Of a stretch of DNA of 5,029 bases, positions 1-4,794 are shown in pieces. This stretch comes from an uncultured Eubacteriales bacterium (GTDB lineage Bacteria > Bacillota > Clostridia > Peptostreptococcales > Anaerovoracaceae): NCBI GenBank assembly GCA_902797405.1, contig CADBSP010000192.1, forward strand, positions 1 to 5,029, given 5' to 3'. Both the position numbers and the translations under genes were made by a program. Numbering within the stretch: position 1 is the stretch's first letter; each line of letters opens with the position of its first letter. The notes beneath the pieces are model-generated. The model was not told the origin of the DNA. It was given only the letters and a program-made list of their open reading frames with translations, and did no database searches.

Positions 1-1
1 A

Positions 2-47
2 TCTGCTCAGATTACGAACGTTATCCGCTCAAATCGCGAACGTAATA
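2..47. repeat. 22-bp direct repeat, two copies
   Basis: The unit GCTCAnATnnCGAACGTnAT occurs twice with a period of 22 bases (about 2-25 and 24-47). Five of the six differences between the two 24-base copies fall at the third position of a frame that reads SAQI(T/A)NVI in both. The period is not a multiple of three, so the copies lie in different frames. A frame ending at the TAA at 53-55 runs open from the window edge (SAQITNVIRSNRERNKV) and could be the tail of an upstream gene, but nothing identifies it. The repeat itself is plainly visible; its meaning is not. Confidence 0.55.
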
Positions 48-52
48 AAGTA

Positions 53-77
53 TAACACAAATCTTTTGATTGTGTTA
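53..77. terminator. hairpin, possible weak terminator of the upstream gene
   Basis: TAACACAA (53-60) is the exact reverse complement of TTGTGTTA (70-77), with a 9-base loop. An alternative fold pairs AACAC/GTGTT plus AATC/GATT around a TTTT loop. No clean T-run follows on either strand (AAAATTATTT on the plus strand), so termination is uncertain. The position, directly after a possible upstream stop codon at 53-55, is the main support. Confidence 0.35.
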
Positions 78-112
78 AAATTATTTAAGCATTAAACGTG
101 TTAATTAAAAGG

Positions 113-250
113 CAACTTGCTATATATAGCTGAAAATGCTTGAACAAAATCATACAAATAGAAATATATATATGACAAAGGAAACCTGCTACGCATAGCT
201 GAAAATGTTTGGATAGTATTATACAGATAGAAATGTATGTAGAGAAAAGG
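113..250. repeat. degenerate 69-bp tandem repeat, two copies
   Basis: Positions 113-181 and 182-250 align without gaps at an offset of exactly 69 bases. About three quarters of positions are identical, and most differences are transitions. The best conserved cores are TAGCTGAAAATG and ATAGAAAT. Each copy is A/T-rich and holds promoter-like sequence (TTGAAC at 140-145 with ATATAT-type sequence about 18 bases later in copy 1), so the duplication may have doubled an rdgB promoter. No good promoter can be singled out. A minus-strand frame stays open across both copies but runs into rdgB and has no coding support. Confidence 0.65.
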
Positions 251-308
251 TGAATCCAGTTTTTATCTTGGATAAGTAGTTGTAAAGATAGGATTAGTGG
301 TGAATCAA

Positions 309-1013
309 ATGCAAAAGGTAATAATGGCCTCAGGCAATAAGAACAAAATAAAAGAGATGGCGGCAATTTTAGAAAGCTTCGGAATGGATGTCATATCAAA
401 GGACGATGCCGGATTCGGGCATATAGATCCCGAGGAGGATGGAGAAACCTACGAAGAGAATTCTCTAAAGAAGGCGATGGAAATAATGGAAGCTTCGGGA
501 CTTCCCGTGATTGCCGATGATTCCGGACTGGAGGTGGAATACCTTAACGGTGCGCCGGGGATTCACTCTGCTCGTTTTGCAGGGGACGATTGCAACTACG
601 ACAGGAACAATGAAAAGATGCTTATGCTGCTTGATGGAGTGCCGGAGGAGAAGAGAAGAGCCAAGTTTGTCACAGTGATAACTATGGTTTTTCCGGGCGC
701 GTCTTCCGAACCAACAGTAGGAGATTCTCATGCAATAGAAAAGACTGATTCAGTGACATCAGAAGCAACTGCGTCAGCTGAATCAGATACAACCGTGCCT
801 GCTGTGGCTCAAAGGGTAATCGTTGCACGTGGAGAATGCCCCGGAAGTATAATAACGGAGCTAAGAGGGAGCGAAGGGTTCGGATATGACCCGATTTTCA
901 TACCTGATGGATACGAAGAAACATTCGCTCAGCTTGGATCGGAAGTTAAAAACAAAATAAGCCACAGAGCCAGGGCATTAAATAATCTAAAAGAAAAGCT
1001 AAATGAGATTTAA
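309..1013 (+). CDS. rdgB: XTP/dITP diphosphatase (RdgB/HAM1 family) with a low-complexity insertion
   Basis: This is a house-cleaning nucleotide pyrophosphatase. The family hydrolyses XTP, dITP and ITP to the monophosphate and pyrophosphate in the cytoplasm, keeping deaminated purines out of DNA and RNA. Family motifs (numbered from ATG 309) are SGNKNK at 8-13 (triphosphate binding), DGETYEENS near 44-52, ADDSGLEV at 69-76 with the general-base/metal aspartate, GFGYDPIF at 190-197 and SHRARAL at 218-224. I chose ATG 309 because MQKVIMASGN matches the usual N-terminus and GGTGA at 299-303 is a suitable ribosome site. GTG 297 or GTG 300, behind AGGA at 290-293, would add three or four residues. 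At 234 residues it is longer than the usual ~200. The excess is a Ser/Thr/Glu/Ala-rich stretch at about 131-169, replacing the short hairpin loop between MVFPG and VIVARGE. Both flanks remain in frame and all motifs are intact, so the enzyme is probably active. Confidence 0.95.
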   Translation: MQKVIMASGNKNKIKEMAAILESFGMDVISKDDAGFGHIDPEEDGETYEENSLKKAMEIMEASGLPVIADDSGLEVEYLNGAPGIHSARFAGDDCNYDRNNEKMLMLLDGVPEEKRRAKFVTVITMVFPGASSEPTVGDSHAIEKTDSVTSEATASAESDTTVPAVAQRVIVARGECPGSIITELRGSEGFGYDPIFIPDGYEETFAQLGSEVKNKISHRARALNNLKEKLNEI

Positions 1014-1247
1014 GAATTCTCTTCTGAAAAAACTGCACGATATTTATCGGTGAACATACTACAAAAGATTCAATAATTCTCTTCTGAAAAAAATGCACGA
1101 TATTTATCGTGGAACAGGCTACAAAAGATTTAAGAATTCTCTTCTGAAAAATACTGTACGATATTTATCGGTGAACAGACTACAAAAGATTTAAGAATCC
1201 TCTTCTGAAAACAAACTGATGATAAAGACCGGGGGGTCGCCTACAAA
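1007..1247. repeat. 60-bp tandem repeat array, four units, starting at the rdgB stop
   Basis: Units lie at 1007-1066, 1067-1126, 1127-1187 and 1188-1247 (periods 60, 60 and 61). Each starts GATTnAAnAAT(T/C)CTCTTCTGAAAA and ends CTACAAA. The first unit includes the last codon and stop of rdgB. The centre of units 1-3 is an inverted repeat around CGATA-TT-TATCG, extended in unit 2 to a perfect CACGATA-TT-TATCGTG. Unit 4 keeps both flanks but has another core, GACC-GGGG-GGTC, also self-complementary. With under 250 bases between identical flanks and no spacer/repeat alternation, this is not a CRISPR array. It lies in the transcribed 3' region of rdgB upstream of the terminator, so it may form a chain of small RNA hairpins. 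Confidence 0.8.
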
Positions 1248-1381
1248 TGGCTGTTTTTACACGTTTTCAGCATATCTTGTGTTTTTCTAGTGTTTTTCCC
1301 TATATATAGTAGTAACAAAAGTATAACTTAAGAAATTTAATAAATTCTATAAAAATCTTAAATCCCTTAATTAAAACTGTG

Positions 1382-1439
1382 AAAATAGCGTTATTTTGTA
1401 TAAAAAATGTATAAAAATTGCGCTATTTTTTATTTTGAA
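1382..1439 (+). terminator. A/T-rich intrinsic terminator downstream of rdgB
   Basis: AAAATAGCG (1382-1390) pairs perfectly with CGCTATTTT (1421-1429). ATTTT (1393-1397) can pair with AAAAT (1414-1418) inside it, and TATA with TATA near the tip, giving one long, mostly A/T hairpin. It runs directly into TTTTTTATTTT. This is the best candidate for the end of the rdgB transcript, about 370 bases after the stop codon. The low G+C of the stem leaves some doubt about its strength. Confidence 0.6.
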
Positions 1440-1468
1440 TTATAATTATGCATGAGGAATTGTGAAAA

Positions 1469-1503
1469 CTTAAGAATTCTTAAGGAGTCTTAAATTTCTT
1501 AAA
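1469..1503 (+). promoter_or_regulatory. four helically phased CTTAA(G/A) hexamers
   Basis: CTTAAG at 1469-1474, CTTAAG at 1479-1484, CTTAAA at 1489-1494 and CTTAAA at 1498-1503 are spaced 10, 10 and 9 bases apart, close to one helical turn. The first two also form a perfect 16-bp palindrome, CTTAAGAATTCTTAAG. Hexamers on one DNA face separated by 4-5 bases are typical of sites for OmpR/PhoB-type response regulators. They lie about 70-100 bases upstream of the -35 of the following hydrolase gene. The binding protein is unknown, and A/T-rich background could produce part of this pattern. Confidence 0.45.
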
Positions 1504-1533
1504 TCGTTGAAATATCAACGATTTACCCTTTTT
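1500..1533 (+). terminator. 11-bp hairpin followed by T5; terminator or operator
   Basis: TAAATCGTTGA (1500-1510) pairs perfectly with TCAACGATTTA (1515-1525) around an AATA loop. After ACCC-type sequence there are five T residues at 1529-1533. The shape is that of a weak intrinsic terminator shielding the downstream promoter from upstream readthrough. It could equally be a dyad operator, since it sits between the phased hexamers and the TGTGAA repeats. The perfect 11-bp stem is unlikely to be chance. Confidence 0.5.
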
Positions 1534-1537
1534 CTAA

Positions 1538-1555
1538 TGTGAAATCTATGTGAAA
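1538..1555 (+). promoter_or_regulatory. WalR-like direct repeat TGTGAA-N5-TGTGAA
   Basis: TGTGAAA occurs at 1538-1544 and 1549-1555, an 11-base period. The known WalR (YycF) box of Bacillota is TGTWAH-N5-TGTWAH, and each half here matches five of six positions (G for W at the fourth). It sits 14 bases upstream of the TTGACA -35 of a cell-wall hydrolase gene, the usual target class of WalR. Single further TGTGAAA copies occur at 1378 and 1461. Assignment to WalR is inference. Confidence 0.45.
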
Positions 1556-1569
1556 AATTCCGGATTTTA

Positions 1570-1598
1570 TTGACATGTAAATGTATAATCGTTATCAT
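1570..1598 (+). promoter_or_regulatory. sigma-A-type promoter of the NlpC/P60 gene
   Basis: A consensus -35 TTGACA (1570-1575) is followed after exactly 17 bases by TATCAT (1593-1598) as -10. A TATAAT at 1584-1589 is also present, but only 8 bases from the TTGACA and with no good -35 of its own. Transcription would begin near 1605, leaving a leader of about 28 bases before ATG 1633. This placing argues against the in-frame TTG 1570, ATG 1597 and ATG 1609 as starts. Confidence 0.7.
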
Positions 1599-1632
1599 GT
1601 ACTTGTTGATGAGAGAAAGGAAAAACATCGTT

Positions 1633-2931
1633 ATGGGTTTTTTTAGAGACAACAAAGCTAGATTGTTTTCAGTAATTGCACTGGTTGCCATGTTAGCGCT
1701 ATTGGTCCCTATGGTATCCATAGGAGGTGCATCCAAGGTATTCGCCGATACGATCGATTATTACGAACTGAAGGTTGGCGAAGACACCGTGGCGGTTCTC
1801 GAAACTGAGGAAGAAGCTTACGACCTGATTACACAATTGAGAGACACATATGTTGAAGACGCGAAGAATGTTGTGGACATAAAGATGACTCCTGCTGTAA
1901 CAGTATCCAAAGTAAGCGTACCAAAGAATGAACAGCAACCGACAGTTGAGAACAACATGGTAAACGTTCTGGATTCTTTGTTGGTATCAGATGAAAACAG
2001 CAATGAATACATCGTTCAGGAAGGTGATACGGTTTGGGAAATATCCATGGCACTCGGAATGAGCACCGAAGCCATTCAGAAGCAGAACCCCGGACTGGAC
2101 ATAGAAAACATCGTTCCAGGAGATAAGATCGTAGTAAAGAACACAGAGAGTCTTATCAATGTAATCGTTGAATACGAAGTTGAATCAGAAGTTTCCATAC
2201 CATTCGAAACCATCTATGAAGAAGATCCAACCATGGATGCGGATGAAGAAGAGTATGTAAAGATTGAAGGTGTAAAAGGCACCAAGGTCATTAAGGAAAG
2301 AGTCGTAAAGGTTAATGGTATTGTTGACCAAGTCGACGAACTATCTGCAGAGATTGTAACCGAACCTGTTAGCAGAGTGGTCGTTCGTGGAACTATGAAC
2401 CAGGATGATTACGATGATGAAGACGATGCAGTTATAATCGATGAAGAGGAAGTAGAAGATAGCTATTATGATGAGGAAGAATCCTCAGATGAAAGTTATT
2501 ACGAAGATGATGAGGATGACGACTATGTTGAAGAGACATCATCCGCTTCATCAGAAAGCACATCATCCTACAGTGCAGCCACATATTCCGGAAGCGGACA
2601 GAGCGTAGTGGATTATGCACTTCAGTTCCAAGGTAATCCGTATGTATGGGGAGGCACCAGTTTAACCAACGGATGTGACTGTTCAGGATTTGTATGGAGA
2701 GTGTTTAACGATTGTGGATATGCCATTTCCCGTTGGCCGGATAGCGATTTCCCGCATGTATCTGCATCAGAATTAAGACCGGGAGATATCACCAGATACG
2801 GTGGACACTATGCAATCTATATTGGAAATGGTATGGAGATAAGCGCTGTTGATGAATCGCAGGGGATCAGGGTTCATCCGATGTACTACAGTTATAGTGC
2901 ATTCTGGTATGGAATCAGAGTAATCGGATAA
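1633..2931 (+). CDS. secreted LysM-G5-NlpC/P60 peptidoglycan endopeptidase
   Basis: This is an exported cell-wall hydrolase of 432 residues. Residues 1-38 form a signal peptide: basic MGFFRDNKAR, a hydrophobic core, and likely cleavage after VFA. Residues 40-110 hold a KVGEDTVAVLETEEEA-type module often found ahead of G5 domains. LysM is at about 126-168 (EGDTVWEIS...PGDKIVV) and binds glycan. A G5 domain is at about 172-254, ending VSRVVVRGT. A very acidic, then Ser-rich linker fills 255-319. NlpC/P60 is at 322-432, with the nucleophile C350 in CDCSGF and H392 in GGHYAIYIG. The family cleaves stem-peptide bonds, commonly gamma-D-Glu to diaminopimelate. The third catalytic position, 12 residues after the His, is Ser404 rather than His, Asn, Gln or Glu. 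ATG 1633 was chosen because AGAAAGGA (1614-1621) lies 11 bases upstream and the signal peptide then starts properly; longer in-frame starts fall in or at the promoter. A second G5 hydrolase follows. Confidence 0.93.
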   Translation: MGFFRDNKARLFSVIALVAMLALLVPMVSIGGASKVFADTIDYYELKVGEDTVAVLETEEEAYDLITQLRDTYVEDAKNVVDIKMTPAVTVSKVSVPKNEQQPTVENNMVNVLDSLLVSDENSNEYIVQEGDTVWEISMALGMSTEAIQKQNPGLDIENIVPGDKIVVKNTESLINVIVEYEVESEVSIPFETIYEEDPTMDADEEEYVKIEGVKGTKVIKERVVKVNGIVDQVDELSAEIVTEPVSRVVVRGTMNQDDYDDEDDAVIIDEEEVEDSYYDEEESSDESYYEDDEDDDYVEETSSASSESTSSYSAATYSGSGQSVVDYALQFQGNPYVWGGTSLTNGCDCSGFVWRVFNDCGYAISRWPDSDFPHVSASELRPGDITRYGGHYAIYIGNGMEISAVDESQGIRVHPMYYSYSAFWYGIRVIG

Positions 2932-3005
2932 TCTTGAGCGGGAAACCGAGCAGCCGAAACCTCGAAATTTCAATCAAAAACAAAAGGGTAATAAATAAAA
3001 ATAAT

Positions 3006-3033
3006 TTGAGACTCCTGAAAAATGGAGTCTCGA
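3006..3033 (+). other. 10-bp hairpin between the two hydrolase genes
   Basis: GAGACTCC (3008-3015) pairs perfectly with GGAGTCTC (3024-3031) across an 8-base loop, TGAAAAAT. A G-T wobble and a T-A pair extend the stem to 3006-3033. No T-run follows, so it is not a standard terminator. Lying in a 126-base same-strand gap, just before the ribosome site at 3042-3047, it may limit readthrough, stabilise the M23 message or mark a processing point. A weak promoter (TTTCAA at 2968, A/T-rich -10 near 2991) may precede it. The hairpin holds an in-frame ATG (3022) in its 3' arm, making that start unlikely. Confidence 0.6.
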
Positions 3034-3057
3034 AGCATCTTAGGGAGAGAGATAACA

Positions 3058-3840
3058 ATGGAATCACAGAAGAGAGCCAGAGGCTTGGGGAGAAAGGGAA
3101 TCCTCCTGCCGGTTCTGGCTATGGTATTGGTTACTGCAGTTGTAACTACAGTTACGGGTTATGCCGCAACTAATAATGGCCCCGGAGTGTTAGATCAGCT
3201 TTCTGATAAATACGCAAAGGTTTTGGCCGTTAGCTATGAAGAGTCAGAAAAGAGTATTCCTTTCGATACAGTTTACGAAGAAGACTCAGAAATGTACGAG
3301 GATGAAGAAATCGTAAAAGTCGAAGGAGAAAAGGGAAGTGTCCTAATCACTGAAAAGGTCACCGACTTTGGAGGCAAAGAAACAAAGAGAGAAATAGTTT
3401 CCTTCGATGTGCTTTCACATTCAGTAGACAGAGTGGTAGTAAGAGGAACCAAAGAACGCAGCTATTTCGTTTGGCCGCATGGTGGTCCAATCACATCATA
3501 TTTTGGATATAGATGGGATGCTCCTGGCACTTATGATCATCAGGGTATGGACATAGATGCGCATTACGGAGATGCGGTTATCGCAGCCAGATCAGGTGTA
3601 GTGACGGAAGATACAGGCTGGGATGGTGGATATGGACTTTGTGTTCATATCGATCACGGCGATGGAATAGAAACCCTCTATGGACATAATTGTGAACTTT
3701 TGGTTAGTCCGGGCGAACAGGTAGAAGCAGGACAGGTGATTGCATATGCAGGATCCACCGGTTGGTCATCTGGAGTGCACGTACACTTCGAAGTAAGGGA
3801 AAACGGAACAGCAATAGATCCTTTATCACTATTGCCGTAA
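3058..3840 (+). CDS. G5-M23 (LytM-type) zinc endopeptidase, exported
   Basis: This is a 260-residue cell-wall metallopeptidase. Residues 1-36 have a basic start (MESQKRARGLGRKG) and one hydrophobic segment, either a cleaved signal peptide (near TGYA) or a membrane anchor. A G5-type domain follows at about 57-131 (SIPFDTVYEED ... VDRVVVRGT). The M23 domain covers 136-260. Zinc ligands are H161 and D165 (HQGMD) and H243 of HVH; the catalytic histidines are H210 (YGHN) and H241. All expected M23 residues are present. The family cuts peptide cross-links or stem peptides of peptidoglycan outside the membrane. ATG 3058 was chosen because AGGGAG (3042-3047) lies 10 bases upstream; ATG 3022 sits inside a stable hairpin with no ribosome site. 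The G5 part resembles that of the preceding hydrolase, including the unusual YEED-plus-acid insertion, so the two genes share a duplicated module and may be co-transcribed. Confidence 0.93.
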   Translation: MESQKRARGLGRKGILLPVLAMVLVTAVVTTVTGYAATNNGPGVLDQLSDKYAKVLAVSYEESEKSIPFDTVYEEDSEMYEDEEIVKVEGEKGSVLITEKVTDFGGKETKREIVSFDVLSHSVDRVVVRGTKERSYFVWPHGGPITSYFGYRWDAPGTYDHQGMDIDAHYGDAVIAARSGVVTEDTGWDGGYGLCVHIDHGDGIETLYGHNCELLVSPGEQVEAGQVIAYAGSTGWSSGVHVHFEVRENGTAIDPLSLLP

Positions 3841-3880
3841 AAATTTATCAAAGGATGAGATACATAATCCCTTGATAAAT
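3839..3880 (-). terminator. minus-strand terminator of the regulator gene, abutting the M23 stop
   Basis: ATTTATCAA (3843-3851) pairs with TTGATAAAT (3872-3880), and after one mismatch GGAT (3853-3856) pairs with ATCC (3867-3870), leaving a 10-base loop. Read on the minus strand, the stem runs into TTTTT over 3843-3839, which overlaps the M23 stop codon. On the plus strand no T-run follows (CGATAATAAAAAT), so it chiefly fits the regulator transcript, 47 bases beyond that gene's stop. It may also help end the plus-strand transcript. Confidence 0.6.
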
Positions 3881-3926
3881 CGATAATAAAAATAATAAAT
3901 AATTAATAATAATAATGTGAAATGTG

Positions 3927-4589
3927 CTACGATAGAATCGTAAATTCGCGACGGCTTCCGGTAATGAGGCCGTCGTTTTTCATTTGCTTGATTTCTCGCA
4001 TCATTGCTGAACGGTCGACGCTCAAATAATCCGCAAGCTCAGCCAGAGAAACGGGTATTTCAAAACTTCCGTCGGATCTGGTACCTCTGGATGAGGCAAT
4101 ATAATTAAGGTAAGCCATCAGCTTTTGTCTGATGGTGTTTTGATGCATGAGGGAAATATGAAGAGAAAGCTCCTGTGATTTCTGTGCCGCCATCATGAAC
4201 ATATTGCTGATTAATTGACTGTGATGAGTACAAAGGTTTTCGCATGGTTTAATGATGTGCGAATATGCAACGAACATAACCCTGCAATCCGATTCCGCAG
4301 TCACAATATATTCAAAGGTTTCCAAGGGTAGAGCAAAAAGCTCACCAAAAAGATCGCCCTCATAAATGTGTTCCAATAAAAATATATCTCCGTCCTCATT
4401 TAAAATCTGGAGTTTGGCAGAACCTTTCTCTAGCACCGCTATGTTCTTTGGTACTCCTGCATCATAGGTGAGAATGGTTTCTCCCATTTTATAGTCCTTC
4501 CACCATGGATCAAAGCATGGAAGCATAAGTGCTCTGGACTCTTTGGAAATATCATCTAATACACGTCTCTTTTTCATATTATTATTCAT
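3927..4589 (-). CDS. Crp/Fnr-family transcriptional regulator
   Basis: This is a 220-residue cytoplasmic DNA-binding regulator, convergent with the M23 gene and divergent from the probable acyl-CoA dehydrogenase gene. A cyclic-nucleotide-type beta-roll covers about 34-114 (AVLEKGSAKLQI, then GDLFGELFAL), followed by a long dimer helix. A C-terminal winged helix holds the recognition unit near 180-202 (VSLAELADYLSVDRSAMMREI), with a wing at the end (DGLITGSRREFTIL). The Arg-Ser pair that binds cAMP phosphate in true CRP is absent after GEL, so cAMP is unlikely to be the ligand. Four cysteines (25, 102, 116, 120) are present, the last two as CENLC, but no classical FNR cluster spacing is seen. 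ATG 4589 was chosen because GGGGGG (4594-4599 on the plus strand as C6) precedes it by 4 bases; TTG 4622 would add 11 residues. The signal and regulon are unknown. Confidence 0.9.
   Translation of the reverse strand: MNNNMKKRRVLDDISKESRALMLPCFDPWWKDYKMGETILTYDAGVPKNIAVLEKGSAKLQILNEDGDIFLLEHIYEGDLFGELFALPLETFEYIVTAESDCRVMFVAYSHIIKPCENLCTHHSQLISNMFMMAAQKSQELSLHISLMHQNTIRQKLMAYLNYIASSRGTRSDGSFEIPVSLAELADYLSVDRSAMMREIKQMKNDGLITGSRREFTILS
3949..3980 (+). terminator. plus-strand intrinsic terminator inside the regulator's 3' coding end
   Basis: CGACGGC (3949-3955) pairs perfectly with GCCGTCG (3969-3975) across a 13-base loop and is followed at once by TTTTT (3976-3980). This is the strongest intrinsic terminator in the window, and its orientation ends the M23 transcript about 110-140 bases after the stop. 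The same bases encode the last residues of the Crp/Fnr protein (KNDGLITGSRREF region) on the other strand, so the DNA serves both roles. Confidence 0.75.
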
Positions 4590-4656
4590 TATTCCCCCCT
4601 CGAAAACTATAACTTTTTTCAAAAGTGCGACAGTTTAATAGCATAGCATCCATCAA

Positions 4657-4671
4657 AATACATAGTGTATT
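4657..4671. promoter_or_regulatory. small inverted repeat upstream of the regulator gene
   Basis: AATACA (4657-4662) and TGTATT (4666-4671) are perfect reverse complements around TAG. It lies about 70 bases upstream of the regulator's start, probably in its leader. An operator for autoregulation is possible. The 6-bp arms in A/T-rich DNA make chance a real alternative. Confidence 0.25.
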
Positions 4672-4765
4672 AATACCGTTGAATCCTTCTAAAATTGCAG
4701 CATGTAATAGTGCCGCATCTATATAGAAACCACGTAATTAAGAATAAAAGGATGCTTATGGACAA

Positions 4766-4794
4766 ATTATAACACAAAAAAGTTGCAAATGCCA
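4766..4794 (-). promoter_or_regulatory. candidate promoter of the Crp/Fnr gene
   Basis: On the minus strand a perfect TATAAT lies over 4771-4766, preceded after 17 bases by TGGCAT (4794-4789), a poor -35. Transcription would start near 4759, giving a leader of about 170 bases. The weak -35 lies inside the TTGCAAATG repeats, so a protein bound there would block or assist this promoter. Another A/T-rich -10 (TATATA near 4720-4725, minus strand) is a weaker alternative. Confidence 0.4.

Noticed and set aside
85..366. Minus-strand open frame of 93 codons across the 69-bp repeats, showing a 23-residue repeat
   Set aside because: It overlaps the start of rdgB, has no family resemblance or ribosome site I can see, and its internal repeat is simply the DNA duplication read in a frame whose period is divisible by three.
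1093..1194. Small open frame of 33 codons inside the 60-bp repeats (MHDIYRG...)
   Set aside because: No ribosome site precedes it, it exists only because a 61-base unit joins two repeat frames, and the next units do not keep it.
1007..1247. CRISPR-like array
   Set aside because: The units are contiguous near-identical 60-mers without alternating unique spacers, and no cas gene is in view.
1570..1589. TTGACA paired with TATAAT at 1584
   Set aside because: The gap is only 8 bases; TATCAT at 1593 with a 17-base gap is the workable -10.
1570..1632. Upstream starts (TTG 1570, ATG 1597, ATG 1609) for the NlpC/P60 protein
   Set aside because: They fall within or at the edge of the -35/-10 promoter and would place extra residues before a normal signal peptide; ATG 1633 has a ribosome site.
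2934..3173. Open frame of 79 codons between and overlapping the two hydrolase genes
   Set aside because: It overlaps the M23 signal-peptide region in another frame, starts right after the previous stop without a ribosome site and has no recognisable features.
4590..4760. Riboswitch or structured leader in the long 5' region of the regulator gene
   Set aside because: Apart from the small AATACA/TGTATT dyad I found no multi-helix fold or conserved aptamer motif.
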